The notes beneath the pieces are model-generated. The model ran no database searches. It was not told the origin of the DNA and worked only from the letters and a program-made list of their open reading frames with translations. A DNA stretch of 64,000 nucleotides from Gryllotalpicola ginsengisoli DSM 22003 (GTDB lineage: Bacteria > Actinomycetota > Actinomycetes > Actinomycetales > Microbacteriaceae): NCBI RefSeq assembly GCF_000419445.1, contig NZ_AULK01000007.1:1-64000 (forward strand). Reading direction: 5' to 3'. The translations under genes were made by a program, and so were the position numbers. Each line of letters opens with the position of its first letter. Positions within the stretch are counted from its first letter, which is position 1. This document shows, in pieces, positions 23,149 to 30,452 of the stretch.

Positions 23149-24140
23149 GGATCCTGATCTGGCACATGCACGGCGGCTGGACGGATGCGTTCGTGCGCGG
23201 CGGCCACGAGTACCTGCTGCCGCACACCCCGGCCGGCGGCCCGTGGGGCCTCGGCCGCGCCGGCCGCGACTGGCCGGGCACCGTGAAAGAGGTCGCGCCC
23301 GCCGAGCTCGCCGGCGCCGACGTCGACGTGGTCGTGCTGCAGCGCACCGAGGAGCTCGCGCTGGCGGAGCAGCTGCTCGGCGCCAAGCCGGGCGTGGACG
23401 TGCCCGCCGTGTTCGTCGAGCACAACACCCCGCGGGTGCAGTTGCCGGAGTCGCGGCATCCGCTCGCCGACCAGGACCGCATCGCGATCGTGCACGTGAC
23501 CCCGTTCAACGCGCTGATGTGGGACAACGGCGACGCGCCCGTGCGGGTCGTCGAGCACGGGCTGCCCGACCCCGGCTACCGGTACACGGGCGAGTTGCCC
23601 CGGCTCGCGATGAGCGCGAACGAGGCGGTGCGGCGCCGCCGCGTGCTCGGCACCGACCTGCTGCCGCAGATCTCCCGCGGCGCGCCGATCGACGTGTTCG
23701 GCATCGGCGCCGACGAGGTGCCTCAGGCGCTCGGCGCCGGTGCCCGGGTCGCCTCCGGCGGCGACCTGCCCACGGCGCAGCTGCACGCCGAACTCGCCCG
23801 GCGCCGCGCCTACCTGCACACGGCCAGGTGGACCTCGCTCGGCCTCTCCCTCATCGAGGCGATGCTGCTCGGCATGCCCGTGCTCGCCCTCGCCACCACC
23901 CAGGTGCCGGCGTCGCTGCCGCCCGAGGTGGGCGAGCTCGCCCTCGACCCCGACCGCCTCGCCCGGGCGGCGGCACGCTACGCCGCCGACCCCGAGCGGG
24001 CCCGTGAGCACGGGCTGCGCGCCCGTGACGCCGCGCTGGAGCGCTTCGCGCTGCCGCGCTTCCTGGCCGACTGGGACGACGTGCTCGAGGAGGCCGTCGC
24101 CCGCGTCCGCCGCTCCCACCTGCTGAGGAGGACCGCATGA
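23145..24140 (+). CDS. GT4-like glycosyltransferase
   Basis: A 331-residue glycosyltransferase with a GT-B layout. It begins MRILIWHMHGGWTDAFVRGG, has VFVEHNTPRVQ in the middle and a C-terminal SLGLSLIEAMLLGMPVLAL segment corresponding to the ExxxxxE donor-binding motif of GT4. Weakly like the glycosyltransferases that sit beside heptose genes in other actinobacteria (from memory). ATG 23145 overlaps the previous stop by four bases and its own stop overlaps the next start, so this is a tightly coupled operon. Donor and acceptor cannot be inferred. Confidence 0.72.
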   Translation: MRILIWHMHGGWTDAFVRGGHEYLLPHTPAGGPWGLGRAGRDWPGTVKEVAPAELAGADVDVVVLQRTEELALAEQLLGAKPGVDVPAVFVEHNTPRVQLPESRHPLADQDRIAIVHVTPFNALMWDNGDAPVRVVEHGLPDPGYRYTGELPRLAMSANEAVRRRRVLGTDLLPQISRGAPIDVFGIGADEVPQALGAGARVASGGDLPTAQLHAELARRRAYLHTARWTSLGLSLIEAMLLGMPVLALATTQVPASLPPEVGELALDPDRLARAAARYAADPERAREHGLRARDAALERFALPRFLADWDDVLEEAVARVRRSHLLRRTA

Positions 24141-25417
24141 GGATCGCCATGATCTCGGAGCACGCCAGCCCGCTCGCCGCCGTCGGCGGTGCAGACGCGG
24201 GCGGGCAGAACGTGCACGTCGCCCAACTGGCGATCGAGCTCGCCCGCCGCGGCGAGGAGGTGACCGTCTACACCCGGCGCACCGCCGCCGACCAGCCCGC
24301 CCGGGTGCCGCTCGAGGGCGCCGAGGTCGTGCACGTCGATGCGGGCCCCGCCGAGCCGGTGCCGCGCGACGAGCTGCTGCCCTTCATGTCCGAGCTCGCC
24401 GCCGGCGTCGCCGACGACTGGCGCAGCCGCGGCGCCCCCGACCTCGTGCACGCGCACTTCTGGATGTCCGGGCTCGCGGCGCTCGACGCATCCGCCGCCC
24501 ACCTCGGACGCACGGGCGAGCGCGTGCCCGTCGTGCAGACCTTCCACGCGCTCGGCACCGTCAAGCGCCGCCACCAGGGCGCCGCCGACACCAGCCCCGC
24601 CGAGCGCGAGAGCCTCGAGCCGCGGGTGGGCCGCGACGCCGACGCGATCATCGCCACCTGCGAGGACGAGGTCGACGAGCTCGAGGCGATGGGCATCGCG
24701 CGCGAGAAGACCTCGGTGGTGCCCTGCGGCGTCGACACGACCCGGTTCACGCTCGACGGGCCGCGCGTGCGCATGACGGATGCCTCGGTCATCGCCGTCA
24801 TCGGACGGCTGGTGCCGCGCAAGGGCGCCGACCTCGTCATCCAGGCCCTCGCCCGCCTCGGCTCGGTGGGCGGACGCGCGCCCGAGCTGCTCATCGTCGG
24901 CGGGCCCGGCGGCGGCGACCCGTCGATCTACTCGGATCCCGAGATCGCCCGGCTGGCGCAGGTGGCCCGCGACGCGGGCGTCGGCGACCGGGTGCGCTTC
25001 ACCGGGCAGATCCCGCAGCGGGCGCTGCCCTCGGTCATCCGCGGCGTCGACGCGGTCGTGTGCACGCCCTGGTACGAGCCGTTCGGCATCGTGCCGCTCG
25101 AGGCGATGGCCTGTGGCGTGCCCGTCGTGGCCGCAGCGGTCGGCGGACTGCGCGACACCGTGGTCGACGGCGTGACCGGCATGCACGTGCCGCCGCGCGA
25201 CCCCGAGGCCCTCGCCGCCGCGCTCGCCGAGCTGCTTCCCGACCAGCTGCGCCGCGCCCGGATGGGCGCCGCCGGCCGCCGCCGCGTCGAGCAGGGCTAC
25301 ACCTGGCCGTCGGTCGCGCAGGCGACCGCCGAGGTGTACCGCGCGCTGACCGGGGCGGTACCGGGCGCCGCCGAGCCGGCCGCCCTGGCCCGCGCCGCCG
25401 GGGGGTGGCCGCGATGA
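24137..25417 (+). CDS. Glycosyltransferase family 4 (MshA/sucrose-phosphate-synthase-like)
   Basis: A 426-residue GT4 enzyme. The N-terminal glycine-rich loop reads GGADAGGQNVHVAQLA; LVHAHFWMSG follows; the donor-site motif is EPFGIVPLEAMACGVPVV near residue 315. The overall order resembles MshA and sucrose-phosphate synthase-like retaining transferases that use UDP- or NDP-sugars. Here it most likely adds a sugar to the same glycan as the GT9 proteins; a mycothiol role is unlikely given the heptose context. Start ATG overlaps the previous gene, stop overlaps the GmhA-like start. Confidence 0.83.
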   Translation: MRIAMISEHASPLAAVGGADAGGQNVHVAQLAIELARRGEEVTVYTRRTAADQPARVPLEGAEVVHVDAGPAEPVPRDELLPFMSELAAGVADDWRSRGAPDLVHAHFWMSGLAALDASAAHLGRTGERVPVVQTFHALGTVKRRHQGAADTSPAERESLEPRVGRDADAIIATCEDEVDELEAMGIAREKTSVVPCGVDTTRFTLDGPRVRMTDASVIAVIGRLVPRKGADLVIQALARLGSVGGRAPELLIVGGPGGGDPSIYSDPEIARLAQVARDAGVGDRVRFTGQIPQRALPSVIRGVDAVVCTPWYEPFGIVPLEAMACGVPVVAAAVGGLRDTVVDGVTGMHVPPRDPEALAAALAELLPDQLRRARMGAAGRRRVEQGYTWPSVAQATAEVYRALTGAVPGAAEPAALARAAGGWPR

Positions 25418-26094
25418 CGCTGCAGCTCACCCCCGACCTGCGCGCCGACACCCGCCGCGCCGTCGCCGACCACCTCTCGGGACTCGCGGCGCTCGCCGCC
25501 GAGCTCGAGCGGCACCAGGACCGCATCGCCGCCTGGGCCGACGAGCTGGCCGCCCGGCTCGACGACCGGCGCCGGCTGCTCGTGGCCGGCAACGGCGGCT
25601 CGGCCGCCGAGGCCCAGCACCTCGCCGCCGAACTGGTCGGCCGCTTCGCCGCCGAGCGACGCGCGTTCTCGGCCATCGCGCTGACCGCCGAGACCTCGTC
25701 GCTGACCGCGCTCGGCAACGACTACGGCTACGAGCGGGTCTTCGCCCGCCAGGTCGAGGCGCACGCCCGGCCCGGCGACGTGCTGCTGCTGCTCTCCACG
25801 AGCGGCCGCAGCCCCAACCTGCTGCTCGCCGCAGACGCCGCCCGGTCGATCGGCGTGACCACCTGGGCGCTCACCGGTACGGGACCCACCCCGCTCGCCC
25901 AGGCGTGCGACGACGCCATCGAGCTGTCCAACCCGGCGCCGCACGCGCAGGAGGGCCACCTGATCGCCATCCACGCGCTGTGCTGCGCCTTCGACGCGGC
26001 GATCGCCCGCGCCGACGCGGCCTGCGCCGAGCTCGCCCGCGCCGACCTGGCCCGCGCACGGCGCACCCGCCCCGACGAGCGGAGGCCGCGATGA
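25414..26094 (+). CDS. gmhA: Sedoheptulose-7-phosphate isomerase, GmhA-like (SIS domain)
   Basis: A 226-residue SIS-domain protein. GmhA converts sedoheptulose 7-phosphate to glycero-manno-heptose 7-phosphate, the first step of heptose activation. Diagnostic blocks: AGNGGSAAEAQHLAAELVGR, SSLTALGNDYGYERVFARQ, the phosphate loop LLSTSGRSPN and QEGHLIAIHALCC with the catalytic Gln-Glu-Gly-His. The C-terminus is an extra Arg/Ala-rich helix. ATG 25414 overlaps the GT4 stop. Together with GmhB and the kinase/nucleotidyltransferase fusion it gives a full set for an activated D,D-heptose. Confidence 0.88.
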   Translation: MTLQLTPDLRADTRRAVADHLSGLAALAAELERHQDRIAAWADELAARLDDRRRLLVAGNGGSAAEAQHLAAELVGRFAAERRAFSAIALTAETSSLTALGNDYGYERVFARQVEAHARPGDVLLLLSTSGRSPNLLLAADAARSIGVTTWALTGTGPTPLAQACDDAIELSNPAPHAQEGHLIAIHALCCAFDAAIARADAACAELARADLARARRTRPDERRPR

Positions 26095-26957
26095 GGATCA
26101 CCGTCGTCGGCGACCTGCTGCTCGACGTCGACCTGTGGGGCCCCACCCAGCGCACGGCCCCCGACGGCGGCATGCCCATCGTCGACATCAGCCGCGAGAG
26201 CGTGCGCGCCGGCGGCGCCGGCCTCGTCGCGACCCTGCTGCGGCAGGACGGCCACGACGTGCGCCTCGTCGCCGCCATCGGAGTCGACGAGGCGGCCGCC
26301 CGGCTGCGCGGCCTGCTCGAGGGCGTCGAGCTGCACCTCGGCGCGAGCAACGCGCCCACCCCCGTGAAGACCCGGCTGCAGGCCGGAGAGGGCACGATCG
26401 CCCGCTTCGACGTGGGCTGCGCGCCCGCACCGGCGCCCGAGGTGACCGACGAGATGCGCGCGGCGGTGGGTGAGGCGGACGCGGTCGTCGTCGCCGATTA
26501 CGGGCGGGGCATGACAGCGGATGCGGGCATCCGATCGAGCCTCGCCGCCGTCGCGGCGCACGTGCCCGTCGTGTGGGACCCACACCCGCGCGGCTCCCGC
26601 CCGATCGCCGGCGTCGTCGCCACTCCCAACCGCAGCGAGGCCGCGGGCTTCGCCGCGACCGAAGACATGGAGGCCGCCGCCGCGCGGCTGCGCGCCGAGT
26701 GGTGCGCCGTCGCCGTCGCCGTCACCCTCGGCGCCGAGGGGGTGCTGCTGCACGCCGACCGCGTGGAGCGCCGGCCCGCCCGCGTGGTGAACGTGGTCGA
26801 CGGCTGCGGCTCGGGCGACCGCTTCGCCTCCGCCGTCGCGGCGGCGCTCGCCGCGGGCGCCGGCCTGGGCGAGGCGATCGACCACGCCGTGCACCGCACC
26901 GCCGACTTCCTCGAGGCCGGCGGCGTGGCCGCGCTCGCCGGGCTCGGCGTGCGCTGA
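26091..26957 (+). CDS. PfkB-family sugar kinase, RfaE/HldE N-terminal-domain-like
   Basis: A 288-residue ribokinase-fold protein beginning ITVVGDLLLDVDLWG, the style of RfaE/HldE heptose kinases. The anion-hole/base motif reads GCGSGDRF with base D243, where GAGD is usual. The first glycine motif is AGGAGLVATLL instead of GGAANVA. It resembles the kinase domain of the fusion gene at 30453 but is shorter and lacks a nucleotidyltransferase, so the cluster has two RfaE-type kinases; one may act on another sugar or have lost activity. ATG overlaps the GmhA stop; a 90-base gap separates it from the SDR gene. Confidence 0.8.
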   Translation: MRITVVGDLLLDVDLWGPTQRTAPDGGMPIVDISRESVRAGGAGLVATLLRQDGHDVRLVAAIGVDEAAARLRGLLEGVELHLGASNAPTPVKTRLQAGEGTIARFDVGCAPAPAPEVTDEMRAAVGEADAVVVADYGRGMTADAGIRSSLAAVAAHVPVVWDPHPRGSRPIAGVVATPNRSEAAGFAATEDMEAAAARLRAEWCAVAVAVTLGAEGVLLHADRVERRPARVVNVVDGCGSGDRFASAVAAALAAGAGLGEAIDHAVHRTADFLEAGGVAALAGLGVR

Positions 26958-27046
26958 CCCGGAGCGCCGGCCCCAAGCATCCGTTCACCCGATCCGACCC
27001 GCACGACCCGACACGACACGACCGACCCGACACGAAGGAGGGCACC

Positions 27047-27787
27047 ATGACCACCATCACCACCGACGCCGACGCCCGCACCCGGCAGACCGCGCCGACC
27101 CCGGCCGAGGGGCGCGTGATCCTCACCGGCGGATCCTCCGGGCTCGGCGCGGCCGTCGTCGCCGCGCTGCGCGACCGGGGCGCGACCCCCGCAGTGCTCG
27201 ACATGGCGCCGCCGCGCGACGGCGACACCGCCTACCGCGAGGTCGACGTCACCGACAGCGCCGCCGTCGCCGAGGCGGTCGCGCAGCTGCGCGACGAGCT
27301 GGGCGGCATCGACGCGGTCGTCACGGCCGCCGGCATCGACCGGCCCGGCAAGCTCGACGACATCCCGGCGGATGCGTGGGAGAAGGTGATCGGCGTGAAC
27401 CTGATCGGCGTCGCCGCCACCGTGCGCGCCGCGCTGCCGGCGCTCAAGGAGAGCCACGGCCGCATCGTCACCGTCGCCTCGACGCTTGCGCTCAAGGGCG
27501 TGAGCGACGCGACCGCCTACTGCGCCTCGAAGTTCGGCGTGCTCGGCTTCAGCCGGGCGCTCGCCGCGGAACTCGCCGGCGAGGTGGGGGTCACCACGCT
27601 GATCCCCGGCGGCATGCGCACGCACTTCTTCGACGGCCGCGACGCGAAGTACGCGCCGGGCGACGACGCGAAGCTCAACGACCCCGCCAACACCGCGAAC
27701 GCGGTCGTCTTCGCCCTCTCGCAGCCCCGCGGCTGCGAGGTGCGCGAGCTGCTGATCGCGCACGAGGAGGAGCCTTCCTGGCCGTAG
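27047..27787 (+). CDS. Classical short-chain dehydrogenase/reductase
   Basis: A 246-residue SDR. The cofactor loop is TGGSSGLG and the catalytic residues are the Ser of VASTLAL and YCASK. Asp-Met after the second strand (VLDMA) suggests NAD(H) preference. An N-terminal extension rich in Thr/Ala precedes the domain. The gene has its own GAAGGAGG site and lies 90 bases after the kinase in the heptose operon. It is too short for the extended SDR HldD epimerase; it could oxidise or reduce a sugar intermediate. A long imperfect inverted repeat follows its stop. Confidence 0.82.
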   Translation: MTTITTDADARTRQTAPTPAEGRVILTGGSSGLGAAVVAALRDRGATPAVLDMAPPRDGDTAYREVDVTDSAAVAEAVAQLRDELGGIDAVVTAAGIDRPGKLDDIPADAWEKVIGVNLIGVAATVRAALPALKESHGRIVTVASTLALKGVSDATAYCASKFGVLGFSRALAAELAGEVGVTTLIPGGMRTHFFDGRDAKYAPGDDAKLNDPANTANAVVFALSQPRGCEVRELLIAHEEEPSWP

Positions 27788-27813
27788 GCGCGTGCAGGGT
27801 CGGCCGGGGGCGG

Positions 27814-27882
27814 GCCGAATTCAGGAGGAGCTCACCTTGGAGGCGCAATAGCCCTCGAATCCCACGAGCTCCTGAGTTCGGC
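27814..27882. terminator. Long imperfect inverted repeat between convergent genes
   Basis: Left arm 27814-27833 and right arm 27866-27882 pair as GCCGAA-TTCAGGAG.. with ..CTCCTGA-GTTCGGC, GAGCTC at the inner ends, loop about 32 bases. It separates the SDR from the convergent third GT9 gene and may act as terminator for both. Confidence 0.5.
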
Positions 27883-27905
27883 CGCGGGTCGGCGTCGGCC
27901 GGCCC

Positions 27906-28985
27906 CTAGTTGACGGGTGCGGCAGCCGCGTGCCCCAGCAACTCCCGCGCATCCGCGAGCACGTCGTCGACCTCGACCTCGGCCACGAACGACACGTCGT
28001 GCTCGCAGCGCGGGCTGGTCCAGCCGACGTGGCTCTGGTCGCGGCCGCACACCGGGCACGTCGTCTGCCACGACACGTGCAGGCGGTGCTCGGCCCGGCT
28101 GAGCGGCCCCGCGTTGATCACGTTGCCGCACCAGTACACCGACACGGTCGGCGTGCCGAGGGCGTGTGCCAGGTGGCGCGGCCCGCTGTCGTTGCCGACG
28201 AGCAGGGGGGCGGCGTCGAGCACGCCGCACAGGGCCGAGAGGTCGAGCTCGCCGGCCAGCGAGCGCACGCGATCGGATGCCGCGGCCCGCACCACCTCGT
28301 CGGCGAGCCCCCGCTCGCTCGCATCCCCGACCACGACCACCTCGGCCCCCTGCTCCGCGAGGGCCCGCGCGACGGCACCGAACTTCTCGGCGGGCCAGCG
28401 GCGCCGCGCATCCGTCGCCCCCGGATGCACCGCGACCGTGACCGGGCCCGCGACCGACGAAGAGGCGGCAGCGCGATCCCCAGCCGTCGCCGCGAGCTCG
28501 GGCTCGAGCACGACCGGCGCGGCTCCGGCGAGGCCGGCCACCTCGAGTCCACGCAGCATCTCGTGCTGGTAGTACTCGTAGGGCACGGTGCGCTCGAGCC
28601 GGGCGGCGTCGGGCGTGGCCGTGCCGACGGTGTGCCGGGCGCCGAGGCGGAGCAGGAAGGGGTTCGAGTTGCGGCCGCCGCCGTGCAGCTGCACCGCGAG
28701 GTCCGGCGGCATGGCCTGCCAGCGGGCGAAGAACTCCTCCGCGGGCTCCGGCCCCTCGCCGTCGTACACCCCGGGCGTGTGCGGCAGCCGCTCGAGCCGC
28801 ACCGGGAACGGCAGTCGGTCGGCCAGCACGTCTCCGGACGGCCCGGACAGCACCGTGATCTCGGCCTCGGGGTAGGCGGCGTGCAGGGCGAACAGCGCCG
28901 GCACGGCGAACAGCACGTCGCCGAGGCCGCCGCCGCGCAGCACGGCGATGCGGCGGACGTCGGGGAAGGCGGGGAGGATCCTCAT
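27906..28985 (-). CDS. Glycosyltransferase family 9, copy 3
   Basis: A 359-residue GT9 protein starting MRILPAFPDVRRIAVLRGGG with the GGLGDVLFAVPALFAL motif. The central VAVHPGATDARRRWPAEKF and LLVGNDSGPRHLAHALGTP are the acceptor/donor cleft motifs. Its C-terminal part carries a Cys/His cluster (CPVCGRDQSHVGW, then CEHDVSFV), suggesting a metal site not obvious in the other two copies. It is on the minus strand, divergent from the aldehyde dehydrogenase. Role as for the other GT9 enzymes: transfer of a heptose to a glycan. Confidence 0.83.
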   Translation of the reverse strand: MRILPAFPDVRRIAVLRGGGLGDVLFAVPALFALHAAYPEAEITVLSGPSGDVLADRLPFPVRLERLPHTPGVYDGEGPEPAEEFFARWQAMPPDLAVQLHGGGRNSNPFLLRLGARHTVGTATPDAARLERTVPYEYYQHEMLRGLEVAGLAGAAPVVLEPELAATAGDRAAASSSVAGPVTVAVHPGATDARRRWPAEKFGAVARALAEQGAEVVVVGDASERGLADEVVRAAASDRVRSLAGELDLSALCGVLDAAPLLVGNDSGPRHLAHALGTPTVSVYWCGNVINAGPLSRAEHRLHVSWQTTCPVCGRDQSHVGWTSPRCEHDVSFVAEVEVDDVLADARELLGHAAAAPVN

Positions 28986-29041
28986 GAGAAGTTGATCCCC
29001 GAGCGGCGTGACTTCTATGCCGCTTGGGTACCCGCACCCCC

Positions 29042-30451
29042 ATGGTGACTCTGACCCTGCCCGACACCGAGGCCCGCGACAACGAGACCATCACGATCCT
29101 CGACCCGCGCGACGGCAGCACCGTCGGCACCCTGCCGGTGAGCACCCGCGCCGAGGCCGAGACGGCGCTGCTGGCCGCGCACAGCGCCCAGGCCGCATGG
29201 GCGCAGACCCCCGCCGCCGAGCGCGGCAGCAGGCTGCACGACGCGGCCGAGCGGCTCAGCGCGGTCGCCGACGAGCTCGCCGAACTCAACTCCCGCGAGA
29301 CCGGCCGACCCGTCGCCGATGCCCGCGCGGGCATCCAGGCGGGCATCGACACGCTGCACCAGTACGCCGAACTCGGGCCGGTGCACCGCGGCCGAAGCCT
29401 CGCCGGCGCCGACCTCGCCGCCGACTACACCCGCTACGAACCCCGCGGCCTCGCCGTCGTGCTCACCCCGTGGAACGACCCGATCGCCGTCTCCTGCGGC
29501 CTGATCGGCGCCGCCCTCGTCACCGGCAACACGGTCGTGCACAAGCCCAGCGAGCGCTGCCCCCACCTCGGCCTGCGCTTCGGTGAGGCGCTCGCCGACG
29601 CGTTCCCCGCCGACGTGTTCCGCACCGTGACCGGCGGCGCCTCGCTCGGCAGCGTGCTCGTCGGCGACCCGCTCGTCGACGTCGTCGCGCACGTCGGATC
29701 GTCCGCGTCGGGCCACGCCATCGCCCGGCTCGCCGCCCAGCACGGCGCCCACGTGGTGCGCGAGAACGGCGGCAACGACCCGCTGATCGTCGACGCGGGC
29801 GTCGACCCCAAGTGGGCGGCCCAGCAGGCGGCGCTCGGCGCATTCGCCAACACGGGCCAGATCTGCACCTCGGTGGAGCGCATCTACGTGCACCGCGAGG
29901 TGGCCAACGCGTTCCTCGCGCACCTCGTGGCCGAGGCATCCGATCTCACCGGATCGCCCGGCTTCGGCCCGCTCGTCGACGAGCGGATGCGCGCCCACGT
30001 GCACGCCCACGTCACCGACGCCGTCGCGCACGGCGCGACGCTGCTCGTCGGCGGCGAACCCGACCCGGCGCCCGGCTCGCGCTACCCGGCCACGGTGCTC
30101 ACCGACTGCACGCCCGCCATGGCGGTCATGCGCGAGGAGACCTTCGGCCCGGTAGCTCCCGTGCAGGTGGCCGACGACTTCGAGGCGGCGCTCGAGGCGG
30201 CGTGCGACGACCGCTACGGGCTCGCCGCGACCGTGCTCACGCCGTCCATCGCGCACGCGCAGCAGGCGATCGCCCGGCTCAAGGTCGGCACGGTCAAGGT
30301 CAACGAGGTGTTCGGCGGGGCGCCCGGCGGCTCGGCGCAGCCGCGCGGCGAGAGCGGCAGCGGCTTCGGCTACGGCCCCGAGCTGCTCGACGAGTTCAGC
30401 CTGGCCAAGGTCGTGCACCTCGCCTCGCCCGGCACCGCCCAGGAGGACTGA
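29042..30451 (+). CDS. Aldehyde dehydrogenase family protein
   Basis: A 469-residue NAD(P)-dependent aldehyde dehydrogenase. The general base is E241 in RENGGNDP (usual form ELGG), and the nucleophile is C275 in GQICTSVERIYV. PWNDPIAV and ETFGPVAPV are further family motifs. ATG 29042 is used; TTG 29024 is possible. It is only one base ahead of the heptose kinase fusion, so the two are co-transcribed. An aldehyde dehydrogenase is not part of the known ADP-heptose route; it may oxidise a sugar aldehyde to a uronate-type product or detoxify an intermediate. Confidence 0.85.
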   Translation: MVTLTLPDTEARDNETITILDPRDGSTVGTLPVSTRAEAETALLAAHSAQAAWAQTPAAERGSRLHDAAERLSAVADELAELNSRETGRPVADARAGIQAGIDTLHQYAELGPVHRGRSLAGADLAADYTRYEPRGLAVVLTPWNDPIAVSCGLIGAALVTGNTVVHKPSERCPHLGLRFGEALADAFPADVFRTVTGGASLGSVLVGDPLVDVVAHVGSSASGHAIARLAAQHGAHVVRENGGNDPLIVDAGVDPKWAAQQAALGAFANTGQICTSVERIYVHREVANAFLAHLVAEASDLTGSPGFGPLVDERMRAHVHAHVTDAVAHGATLLVGGEPDPAPGSRYPATVLTDCTPAMAVMREETFGPVAPVQVADDFEAALEAACDDRYGLAATVLTPSIAHAQQAIARLKVGTVKVNEVFGGAPGGSAQPRGESGSGFGYGPELLDEFSLAKVVHLASPGTAQED

Positions 30452-30452
30452 C

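Noticed and set aside
27047-27787. SDR gene considered as HldD epimerase
   Set aside because: It is a classical 246-residue SDR with YCASK; HldD is an extended SDR of about 310 residues.
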